Assembly: GCA_903850335.1 (NCBI GenBank)
Contig: CAINLJ010000147.1
Coordinates: forward strand, 1-64,000
Length of the DNA stretch: 64,000 nucleotides
Origin: an uncultured Bacteroidia bacterium
Lineage (GTDB): Bacteria > Bacteroidota > Bacteroidia > Bacteroidales > Prolixibacteraceae
Reading direction: 5' to 3'
The notes beneath the pieces are model-generated. The model was not told where the DNA came from, ran no database searches, and saw nothing but the letters and a program-made list of their open reading frames with translations. A program made the translations under genes and the position numbers. Shown here in pieces: positions 43,722 to 51,459 of the stretch (position 1 is the first letter of the stretch; the number at the start of each line of letters is the position of its first letter).

Positions 43722-43872
43722 TGCAGGAGTAGGGTGATGCGATACTATTAATCTCATATTGTCAGGCTTATTTTTTTCATTAAATCAGGTCGTTCTAAAC
43801 TTTGTACAACTCAGGTTTATAGTGGAATAACAAATTACCAATCGGATGTCACAGGATTTCCGGCTGAGTGAT

Positions 43873-45075
43873 CTACATATTAACTGTATTTGCTTTCTTG
43901 CGTTTAAGGAATGAATCCATATTAAACAGTAAGGTAAACCGTATCGTATTAGCCAGTGGATTATTGTGCTCAGCAGGTATCATATATGAAATATCTATAC
44001 CTGCGATATTCAGTTTCACTCCGACCCCGGCAGTAAAATATTTCCGGTTACCCTTGTATTGTGATTCATTAAAATAACCCCCTCTTACTGCAAATAATTT
44101 TTTATACAGGTATTCGGCACCGAAAGAAATGGTAACCTCCTGAAGTTCTTCCTTCATTCCCCCGGGGGCATCCGAAAAGGAACCAAAAATGGAGCTTATA
44201 ACAGATTTCCCCGTATTTGAATCCGGTACAATATTCCCCGAACTGTCAACATGGTTAGCAGGTGTTGGGACAAGCAGTTTATTAAAGTCGAGTGAAAGGG
44301 AAAAAGAGGTAGAATCTCCAAGATCGGCCGTGTAGGTACTACCCAATTTCAGGTTAGCAGGAAGGAATTCTTTTGTAGATCCCTGATTATAAGAGATTTT
44401 AGATCCAATATTCGAGAAATTTATACCTGCCGCCAATGAGCTGTTTGACCCTTCACCTCCTGTCTTAGACCTATAAAAGAATGAAATATCTGAAGCATAA
44501 GCATTTCCGGCACTATATGAATCTGTTTGCGTACCCCCAAAACCTGCAGCCAAATCAGACCTGATATAACGCAGTGTCACACCCCCCGAAAGATTGTCCG
44601 TCAACCTGCGTGAATAACTGCAATCCAGTGCAAATTCAGCAGGACTAACAGTACCAACGTGAGTTCTGTCAATACTTGTAAGATTAATCTGCCCCATAGA
44701 AAAATAACGCAGGGAGGCACCTATAACCTGGGTCGGGTCAAGCTGGTAAAAACCAGAAACATAGGCAAGGTTAACATCATTCACAAGTCTCCGTAACCAA
44801 GGTGTAAATGAAAGTCCAAAACCCCATTTGTCACTGGCAAAGGCGAACTTCGACGGATTCATAAACTGGGAATTGGCATCCGGAGATGTTGCAGCACCAA
44901 CATCACCCATCGCCCCGTGACGGGAATCGGGAGTTATTGTGAGAAAGGGGACTGCTGTGGAGATCGGATTGTAACGGGTTTCCTGACAAAAAACCGAATA
45001 AGACGAAATAAACAGTATAAAACCCGAAGTTAGTAAACAGTTCAGAGAGGACTTAAATTTTAAAAATAAGTTCAT
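43873..45075 (-). CDS. porV: T9SS outer-membrane beta-barrel protein PorV
   Basis: The product has 400 residues, close to the roughly 390 of characterised PorV. A signal peptide (about residues 1-30, ending SYSVFC before QETRYNP) is followed by the family signature AVPFLTITPDSRHGAMGD at 41-58 and TSPDANSQFMNPSKFAFA at 63-80. The rest alternates like a FadL-type beta-barrel, with repeated Y/F-rich strands and a terminal strand IRFTLLFNM. In T9SS, PorV (LptO) binds the C-terminal signal of translocated cargo and hands it to the attachment complex at the cell surface. The gene lies about 150 bp upstream of the giant repeat gene on the same strand, so a shared transcript is possible. The 364-bp gap upstream separates it from the divergent guanylyltransferase gene. 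Confidence 0.9.
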   Translation of the reverse strand: MNLFLKFKSSLNCLLTSGFILFISSYSVFCQETRYNPISTAVPFLTITPDSRHGAMGDVGAATSPDANSQFMNPSKFAFASDKWGFGLSFTPWLRRLVNDVNLAYVSGFYQLDPTQVIGASLRYFSMGQINLTSIDRTHVGTVSPAEFALDCSYSRRLTDNLSGGVTLRYIRSDLAAGFGGTQTDSYSAGNAYASDISFFYRSKTGGEGSNSSLAAGINFSNIGSKISYNQGSTKEFLPANLKLGSTYTADLGDSTSFSLSLDFNKLLVPTPANHVDSSGNIVPDSNTGKSVISSIFGSFSDAPGGMKEELQEVTISFGAEYLYKKLFAVRGGYFNESQYKGNRKYFTAGVGVKLNIAGIDISYMIPAEHNNPLANTIRFTLLFNMDSFLKRKKANTVNM

Positions 45076-45439
45076 TCAATTGCATTTAGAATTTAGATAT
45101 AAGAAAATGGCAATCCGGTCCCTGAAAAAATTTAATTAAATTCTTCAGCAACCTATGCTTTTACAATTCAATAGATTACAAATTACCATTTTAAGGTTGG
45201 CGAAAAATACAAAATAATCGTTAAAAAAAATAACGATATCTTTATTTTGAAAAAAAAATAAGGAATAAAATATTTAACCATATAAATACTTTATTTTATA
45301 TTTCCTTAACCTATCAATTTTAACGGAATATAAATTTAAATTGGTTTTTCCCCTGTGTTTTAGTTTAAAACTAAATTCTATTTATCTTTTAATGCTAATA
45401 TATTTCAAAAAAATAGATAATTTTGATAAAAATAACCTT
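45076..45439. other. AT-rich divergent intergenic region
   Basis: This gap separates porV (minus) from the guanylyltransferase gene (plus) and must hold both promoters. It is very AT-rich. A short inverted repeat, cgtta-N7-taacg, lies at 45,219-45,235. Upstream of the plus-strand gene, ttgg at 45,341 and tagttta at 45,361 loosely resemble the Bacteroidota -33/-7 elements, but the match is too weak to call a promoter. Confidence 0.4.
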
Positions 45440-46525
45440 ATGGAAAATTGTAAAAAATTTTGTGTGATTATGGCCGGTGGCATTGGAAGCCGTTTCTGGC
45501 CGCTAAGTACTGCCGGGAAACCTAAACAATTTTTAGATATCCTTGGAGTTGGGCGTTCACTTCTTCAGCTTACTTACGACCGTTTCTCAAGAATTGTGCC
45601 TCCGGAGAATTTCCTTGTGGTTACAAGTGAGAGCCACAAAAATCTTGTCATTGAACAGTTGCCTGAGTTAAAAAGTTCGCAGGTTCTTTCTGAACCACTG
45701 AGGCGCAATACTGCCCCTTGTGTTGCCTATGCTACCTATAAAATTCTCAGCACCTGCCCGGATGCAAATGTAATTGTGGCCCCCTCCGATCATCTGATCC
45801 TTAAAGAAGACTATTTTCTCGAAGAGATTAATAACGGTCTGGACTATGTTACCCACAACGACGTGCTTCTAACCCTTGGCTTGCAACCTAATCGTCCTGA
45901 AACCGGATATGGGTATATTCAGGTAGCTGAAAAAGTCGTCTTCAGGCAGAGTGAGAATCTTTTCAGGGTTAAGACCTTCACCGAGAAACCAGACAGGAAA
46001 ATGGCCAAAGTATTCATAGAAACAGGGGAGTTTTATTGGAATTCCGGGATCTTTATCTGGTCTGCAAAAGCCATTTTGAATGCCTTTGCAAAACATTTAC
46101 CTGAAGTAAATGCCTTGTTCGATTACGGGAAAAAACACATCAACACACCTGATGAAGTTCAGTATATCAATAAAGTTTATTCAGAGTGTCCAAACATCTC
46201 TATTGACTACGGTGTGATGGAAAAGGCAGACAACGTGTACGTCTTGTGTGCCGATTTTGGATGGTCAGACCTTGGAACATGGGGATCATTGTATGAGAAT
46301 CACAAAAAAGATGAATCCGATAATGCAGTAACTGGCAATAAGATCTTCCTTTACGACACACATGAATGTTTAATTAACATGCCGGACAATAAGATAGCTG
46401 TAATTCAGGGACTTAATGATTACATTGTTGTTGAATCCGAGAAAACACTCCTGATCTGTAAAAAGGAAGATGAACAACAGATCAGACAGTTCGTGGCTGA
46501 TGTTAGTCTGGCTGAGGGGAAGTAA
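45440..46525 (+). CDS. Mannose-1-phosphate guanylyltransferase
   Basis: The enzyme makes GDP-mannose from mannose-1-phosphate and GTP, for surface polysaccharide or glycan synthesis in the cytoplasm. The nucleotidyltransferase signature MAGGIGSRFWPLS, with the following PKQF, lies at about residues 11-31. Other family features are EPLRRNTAPC, APSDH, GYGYI, FTEKP, WNSGIFIW and the FGWSDLGTWGS segment. I start at ATG 45,440 (MENCKKF, 361 aa), where family homology begins. An upstream ATG at 45,341 would add 33 residues encoded by AT-rich DNA with no family resemblance. The gene is of the short bacterial type, with no fused isomerase domain. It is convergent with the M23 gene. The ManC or RfbM naming is ambiguous, so no symbol is given. 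Confidence 0.92.
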   Translation: MENCKKFCVIMAGGIGSRFWPLSTAGKPKQFLDILGVGRSLLQLTYDRFSRIVPPENFLVVTSESHKNLVIEQLPELKSSQVLSEPLRRNTAPCVAYATYKILSTCPDANVIVAPSDHLILKEDYFLEEINNGLDYVTHNDVLLTLGLQPNRPETGYGYIQVAEKVVFRQSENLFRVKTFTEKPDRKMAKVFIETGEFYWNSGIFIWSAKAILNAFAKHLPEVNALFDYGKKHINTPDEVQYINKVYSECPNISIDYGVMEKADNVYVLCADFGWSDLGTWGSLYENHKKDESDNAVTGNKIFLYDTHECLINMPDNKIAVIQGLNDYIVVESEKTLLICKKEDEQQIRQFVADVSLAEGK

Positions 46526-46581
46526 AAATCATCCGGAAAGGCCTTTGCATTCAATAAATTATATCTGTAATTATCTGATTG

Positions 46582-47829
46582 TCAAATTCTTTTAATTGCA
46601 AGTTGCTGAAGGACTGAATCACGAACCGTATTAAATTTCGTAAGATTAGCAGGCTTAACGGGTTCTGCAGGTTCCGACTTTATTTTAAGCGGATCGACAG
46701 CAGTGCCTCCCATATAGACTCTGAAATCGAGATGTGATCCCGAAGCCAGCCCTGTTGAGCCAACAAAGCCTATCACCTCACCTTGTCGCACATGAGATCC
46801 GGTCTTCAGTCCTGCTGCAAATTTTGACAGGTGCATATAGCTTGTCGTGTAAACAGAGTTGTGCTTAATTTTCAGATAATTTCCGCCGCCGGCCGGCTGA
46901 TAGCTTTTTTGAATCACTACGCCGTCACCAATTGAGTGAACCGGGGTTCCGGTTGCCGCAGCGTAATCCACGCCATGATGTGGCCTCACAATACGTAAAA
47001 CAGGATGCATCCTGTTGTTAGAAAAACGGGAACTTATATGCGAGAACTTCAGAGGTGCCTTGAGGAATGCCTTCCTCAGACTGTTCCCTTTCTGGTCAAA
47101 GAAACCATCTCCATCCTCCTGAGTAAAACGTATCGCATAAAAATCTGTTCCTCCCTGAGTAAAAGAAGCCGAATATATTTTCCCTATTCCAATTGATTCA
47201 CCATTGACAAAATCCTCATCATAAATTACAGTAAACTTATCGCCTCGCTGAATCGCGAAGAAGTCAATCGTCCATGCGTAAATATCTGATAACTGAATCG
47301 CCAGCAGAGGGCTTATATTACTTTCTTTCATCGCATTCCACAACGAACTATTGATGACACCCGATGCAGTCTGCCGCTTCGAAGTTACTTTTTGCTTGCC
47401 GGCAGTAACCAGGAGTGATCCTGTCAATGAATAGATAAAGTAATCAACGCTATTGCTCTCATAAGCAAGATATTGAGGTGTACGGTTAGAGTCTTTGGAG
47501 TAGAAAATTGTATATCTGTTTCCAACGCGCATCTTTCTCACATCAAATACTTTAACCGAATTTTTTGCCAGCTGGTCAATTGTTTGGGCTGAAACACCGC
47601 GGTCGAGGAGAATATCTGAAAGATTCTGGTTTCTGGCAACATTATTCTCTTCAATATGAAAGGAGTCAGCCTTTAATCCAAAAAGCATCTTAGGTTCCGG
47701 CACATGTACTACCAGATCGTCTCCTAATGGTGGTATTTTATAATAAAAACGTAAGTAGACAAAAGTCATTAAAAAAATTACTCCTGCGATCGCTATTCCG
47801 CTGATCACATATTTCCGGCGATTTGTCAT
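46582..47829 (-). CDS. Membrane-anchored M23-family peptidase-like protein
   Basis: The 415-residue protein has one N-terminal membrane helix (about 8-30), a middle region that includes a LysM/OapA-like or peptidase-associated segment, and a C-terminal LytM/M23 domain (about 258-385). In M23 enzymes this domain cuts peptide bridges in peptidoglycan. Visible residues are H284 and D288 (HHGVD, the first zinc motif) and H333 (YMHLS). The usual HxH appears as H366-L-D368, so the expected zinc-ligand histidine is aspartate. Similar HxDF/HVCF variants occur in Bacteroidota members of the family, and whether they are catalytic is uncertain. It could be a cell-wall hydrolase or a non-catalytic regulator of one. 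The gene stands between the convergent guanylyltransferase gene and the end of the cytochrome cluster, about 117 bp from the 9-heme gene. Confidence 0.85.
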   Translation of the reverse strand: MTNRRKYVISGIAIAGVIFLMTFVYLRFYYKIPPLGDDLVVHVPEPKMLFGLKADSFHIEENNVARNQNLSDILLDRGVSAQTIDQLAKNSVKVFDVRKMRVGNRYTIFYSKDSNRTPQYLAYESNSVDYFIYSLTGSLLVTAGKQKVTSKRQTASGVINSSLWNAMKESNISPLLAIQLSDIYAWTIDFFAIQRGDKFTVIYDEDFVNGESIGIGKIYSASFTQGGTDFYAIRFTQEDGDGFFDQKGNSLRKAFLKAPLKFSHISSRFSNNRMHPVLRIVRPHHGVDYAAATGTPVHSIGDGVVIQKSYQPAGGGNYLKIKHNSVYTTSYMHLSKFAAGLKTGSHVRQGEVIGFVGSTGLASGSHLDFRVYMGGTAVDPLKIKSEPAEPVKPANLTKFNTVRDSVLQQLAIKRI

Positions 47830-47946
47830 TTGTAAAGTATTACTGGTAATGCTTCAAAAATACGAAAAGAAAACTTATGACTTGTTTCAGGCAGGAATTT
47901 TCATTTAATCTGTTCCCTGTATCCTAAAATCGATCGGTGAAAAATG

Positions 47947-48876
47947 TCAACGGGTGTAAGATTTCCCGGAGTGACACCCCGGAAAACATGAACCGCCATT
48001 TTGACGGGGAGCATACTTAAGCGGCATTTCCCATTCGCCAAATTGGACTTTATTTTCAATAAGATGCTCATTTGGTGCTGCATGCACATTATGGCACATT
48101 GTGCAGGTTCGTCCGCTTTTTTCAAATGAGTGAACGGTATGAAGATTCTTGTTTCCATTCCGGAAATTTGTGGCAGAAGTTGTTTGTGCCGTAAGCATCT
48201 CACTGTCGTGACATTGCCAGCACAAACCGTAAACCTCCTTTCTTAATGGTGCATATTTCCCTGTTGGAAAAGTATCCTTTAACATATTTGTATTGGTTGA
48301 CCCATGCGGATTATGACAAACTATACAGCCATCACTTTCCAGAACAGGATGAATTACCTTGCTGTATGTCAATAGCTTATCCATGTTCAGAACTTTCCTG
48401 CCAGTTTCATTTACATCTCTGTTATGGCATGCCAGGCACATCTTCTTTTCATCTGATACCAATAATTTTTTCTCGTCCGACGAATGAGGTGAATGACAAC
48501 CTGTGCAACTTTTTACGCTCTTAACCGCCTGATGAACAAATTTGACTGTATCCAGGAAATTTTTTATCCCATCATGGCAGGTATAGCATAATCCGGGAAC
48601 GTTATCACTAAGGCCTAATCCTTTACCGTTTCCATCTGTATGCTCCTTAATTTTGACTGTATGGCAATTTTCACAGGATTCAGAAGCTGGCGGATGAACC
48701 GTTTTTTTTGTGATAAGATCAAGGTGGCAGTCGCTGCACTTAGGTTCATCATTTTGACGCAATGAATCAGTTTGCCAGGTTACAACTGCCTTATTCTCCA
48801 ATCTTAATGCAGGATTAAAAAGAAATACAAGATTGATAAGGGAGATAGGTATCAGACTAATTATTCGATTTTGCAT
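47947..48876 (-). CDS. Nine-heme c-type cytochrome
   Basis: The 309-residue protein has an N-terminal hydrophobic export signal. It carries eight CxxCH motifs starting at C47, C68, C97, C124, C147, C184, C219 and C258, plus a terminal CxxxCH (C297-H302). Several are followed by xPH or NPHG, as in doubled-CxxCH cytochromes, where the extra His can be an axial ligand. It starts 2 bp after the end of the barrel gene, so it is probably translated from the same message. I infer an electron carrier on one side of the outer-membrane barrel, but whether it is periplasmic or extracellular cannot be seen. The homologous family (cytochrome c3-like, doubled CxxCH) occurs in metal-reducing and anaerobic bacteria. 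No catalytic domain was recognised. Confidence 0.88.
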   Translation of the reverse strand: MQNRIISLIPISLINLVFLFNPALRLENKAVVTWQTDSLRQNDEPKCSDCHLDLITKKTVHPPASESCENCHTVKIKEHTDGNGKGLGLSDNVPGLCYTCHDGIKNFLDTVKFVHQAVKSVKSCTGCHSPHSSDEKKLLVSDEKKMCLACHNRDVNETGRKVLNMDKLLTYSKVIHPVLESDGCIVCHNPHGSTNTNMLKDTFPTGKYAPLRKEVYGLCWQCHDSEMLTAQTTSATNFRNGNKNLHTVHSFEKSGRTCTMCHNVHAAPNEHLIENKVQFGEWEMPLKYAPRQNGGSCFPGCHSGKSYTR

Positions 48877-48878
48877 AT

Positions 48879-50840
48879 TTAAAACTTTCGTGATATTTTC
48901 AAATACGTGCCATTAAAATTAATTATTTCACCAATGTAATTCTGTCTGTAAAGTTCCAGACCAAGTGTAAGCTGAAGGTGGCTAAAAGCTGAAGTTAACT
49001 CTGTTCTTGCTGTCACCAGATTCAGGTCTATCCCTCTTCCGCTTTGTTTTCGATACATCAGGTCGACATTCAGGCTTGTCTGCTTAAAGATTGAATAGTT
49101 AATTTTTCCTGTCACATCACTATATTTTTGATATTTAGCTACTGGCTCGTCAAGCATTACATAATCCTGCATATTTCCATTTAGCATAAGAGTCAGCTTC
49201 TCCCTGATCTTTTTTTGCAAATTTGCATAATACCGCATTCTTCGGTAAGGAAGAATCGAGCTTTTATAGTCTTCATATTCGGCACCTGTCTCGATAAATC
49301 CAAAATCCAGACGGCAACCAACAAGATTTTGGGTGAAATAATTTAAGGTTACCCGGTCTGTTTTTTCAAGATTTGAGTAGCCCTGAGTGGAGTACCTGTA
49401 ATTCAGTGACAGCAAATTTTTTAGTAAGTAAATACTTGTCGAAAAAACCTGTGTGTTCGAGTCATATTTGTATGAACCAGGCTGAGTAGCATTATAGTCA
49501 ACGTATACGGTGGAATTATCCTCAATCTTACCACCTGGAATTCTCCTGATTTCAACGAAATTCTTACGACTTATTGCAAGATAATCAATTCCCTTCTGGT
49601 ATATTATTGTTCCCGTCACATCCCTCACAACGACAGATTCTATATTAATATCAGCAATTCTCAGAAGGTTAATTTTATTATCCGAAAGAACGTAACTTTC
49701 GTTAGCGACATAAACAAGGAATGGATCCGATTTATAGTCCTGATGATATCTGTCGAACCGGTAATTGATTAGCAACTGACCCGTTGGTATTTTTTTTGTG
49801 TAGTTGAATTCAATGCCTGCCCGCCGGTTGAACTCCTGGTAAACAGTGTGGTTAATAAAATTAAAATCCGCATTTATTTTAGATTGCAGACTTTCGAAAA
49901 GCTGATGCTGGAGGTGAGCGTCCACACTATGTTGGGACAGATTGCTAAAATCCTGACCAATCTTATTATAACTATAATTACCAAAGAATGTTATCCGCTT
50001 TGTTAATCCGGCATTAATATTTTCACTCGCTTGTAACCGCCTTAAATTCATGTTGCCTCTTTGATTAAAATCTGAAACCAAGGTGTTCAGATTAAACTTT
50101 CTTTTTGAACCCAGGGAGACATAACTTGTAAAATCAAGATTTTCAGTGGTATTAGCTATACGAAAAAGATTCTGATTAATATTTACATATTCATCATGTG
50201 AATATTTGAACGAATTTCTGTCGTGTGCCGAAAAAGATTTGCTCATTTGAGCTCCATATGTATTCTGATCGAGCGTATACTTACGACCGCTTTTTACCTC
50301 TTCCTCATCCCATTTTCTGCTTGACGCATTGAAAGTAATAGGAATGATTTTGTTATTTAAATTTAAAATTCCTCCGAGAAGCCGGTTTTTCGATTTTATA
50401 TTTGAAAGATTTTCCCGTGTGGAATAGCTTTCATCATAGTTCTCAAAAAAATTAAGACTAACCTTTTTCTGCTGTAAAAACTGACCATTAATACCGATCT
50501 TTTTTAGCGTTCTGACTTCAGCCTGATTGGGAGTTATGATGAATTTATCCCGGCTGCTTTCCGGCGTATAACCGGCATCAATGTCAAGCATCAAGAAATT
50601 CGGATGTACTATGGAACTGCTCGTTCTGAGTAATAATCCGCCTGAATAAAAGGAACTTTTTTGAAACTCCTTAAAATTCAATCCATTGCGTTCCTGTTCC
50701 CGATAATGCCCATAAAGCTTTGCCTCGCCGGACAGAGAATGTAGTTTCCAAAAATGGAAAGCCTCATTCTGAGAAATAGCATTACCTGATATTAATAAGC
50801 TCAATATCGGCACAAATATGTATTTCTTCTTAAGTCTCAT
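48879..50840 (-). CDS. Outer-membrane beta-barrel protein of the cytochrome cluster
   Basis: The 653-residue protein has a signal peptide (MRLKKKYIFVPILSLLISGN, cleavage near AISQ). After it come many alternating amphipathic strands rich in Tyr, Phe, Asn and Lys, ending in a C-terminal Phe (YLKISRKF), which is typical of outer-membrane barrels. An insert near residues 425-480 has the pattern VVRDVTGTIIYQKGIDYLA and RRIPGGKIEDNSTVYVDY, seen in some large barrels near cytochromes. I start at 50,840, four bases after the pentaheme gene ends. An upstream in-frame ATG at 50,906 would overlap that gene by 62 bp and bury the signal peptide. Lying between a pentaheme lipoprotein and a nine-heme cytochrome, it is a good candidate for the porin of a porin-cytochrome conduit. 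I see no sequence match to MtrB itself. Confidence 0.75.
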   Translation of the reverse strand: MRLKKKYIFVPILSLLISGNAISQNEAFHFWKLHSLSGEAKLYGHYREQERNGLNFKEFQKSSFYSGGLLLRTSSSIVHPNFLMLDIDAGYTPESSRDKFIITPNQAEVRTLKKIGINGQFLQQKKVSLNFFENYDESYSTRENLSNIKSKNRLLGGILNLNNKIIPITFNASSRKWDEEEVKSGRKYTLDQNTYGAQMSKSFSAHDRNSFKYSHDEYVNINQNLFRIANTTENLDFTSYVSLGSKRKFNLNTLVSDFNQRGNMNLRRLQASENINAGLTKRITFFGNYSYNKIGQDFSNLSQHSVDAHLQHQLFESLQSKINADFNFINHTVYQEFNRRAGIEFNYTKKIPTGQLLINYRFDRYHQDYKSDPFLVYVANESYVLSDNKINLLRIADINIESVVVRDVTGTIIYQKGIDYLAISRKNFVEIRRIPGGKIEDNSTVYVDYNATQPGSYKYDSNTQVFSTSIYLLKNLLSLNYRYSTQGYSNLEKTDRVTLNYFTQNLVGCRLDFGFIETGAEYEDYKSSILPYRRMRYYANLQKKIREKLTLMLNGNMQDYVMLDEPVAKYQKYSDVTGKINYSIFKQTSLNVDLMYRKQSGRGIDLNLVTARTELTSAFSHLQLTLGLELYRQNYIGEIINFNGTYLKISRKF

Positions 50841-50844
50841 AGCA

Positions 50845-51402
50845 TTAACGTAAGATGAAGCGGTCATCTCCGCCATGTGGATTATGGCAGTCAGTACAAT
50901 TGGCATCCTTAATATCCTGGTGTTCTTTTGCAGCCAGAACCGTTTCTGAATTGTGGCAATAAAGACAAAGTGCCTGACCAGATCTGATCAACAATTTTTC
51001 ATTCATCGACTGATGGGGGCTATGACACATAACACACTGTCCTCCACCAACGGGTCCATGCAATACCTTAAACTTAGTTGTAAAATCATCATGACACTGG
51101 TAACACAACTCTGGCAAGGAATTGTTAAGCTTTCCCATTCTGGTCCTATCGTGACACGAACTACATTCCTGCGCTTTGTATGGAGCATGAAAAAATAACC
51201 TGGGAAACATTTTCCCCATTGTGGTTTGTTTTATTGCAGTCGTATCTTTTCTGCCTAATGTGTCAGTCGGATGAACACCCACCTCACGTGAAGGATTTGG
51301 TACCCCGTCAAAGAAAAATGATAGTACTTTAATCTGACTTTGTGACGAACACCCAAACAGACTCATTAGCAGTACGAAGAAAAGCAGAGATGACAATTTC
51401 AT
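50845..51402 (-). CDS. Pentaheme c-type cytochrome lipoprotein
   Basis: The 185-residue protein has a lipoprotein signal with lipobox LFGC (lipidated Cys 18) and five CxxCH motifs at C80, C100, C123, C146 and C169, several followed by xPH. After the lipobox there is a segment KVLSFFFDGVPNP, which resembles the N-terminal region of other periplasmic cytochromes next to NHL proteins. It is probably anchored in the outer membrane, facing the periplasm, and passes electrons to the barrel complex. It starts 57 bp after the NHL lipoprotein gene and ends 4 bp before the barrel gene, so the NHL, pentaheme, barrel and nine-heme genes look like one operon. Confidence 0.88.
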   Translation of the reverse strand: MKLSSLLFFVLLMSLFGCSSQSQIKVLSFFFDGVPNPSREVGVHPTDTLGRKDTTAIKQTTMGKMFPRLFFHAPYKAQECSSCHDRTRMGKLNNSLPELCYQCHDDFTTKFKVLHGPVGGGQCVMCHSPHQSMNEKLLIRSGQALCLYCHNSETVLAAKEHQDIKDANCTDCHNPHGGDDRFILR

Positions 51403-51459
51403 CTTATTGATTGCCTGAAGAATAATTAATATGAGCGGAACTTAAATTTCCTTCTAAAT

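Noticed and set aside
43722-43757. Upstream in-frame ATG for the giant gene
   Set aside because: It adds MRLIVSHHPTPA before an otherwise normal signal peptide. The 43,721 start is simpler, though 43,757 is not excluded.
45341-45439. N-terminal extension of the guanylyltransferase from ATG 45,341
   Set aside because: The extra residues come from AT-rich DNA and do not resemble the family.
47901-48203. A 100-codon ORF overlapping the nine-heme cytochrome gene
   Set aside because: It is a frame shadow. The heme motifs are in the other frame.
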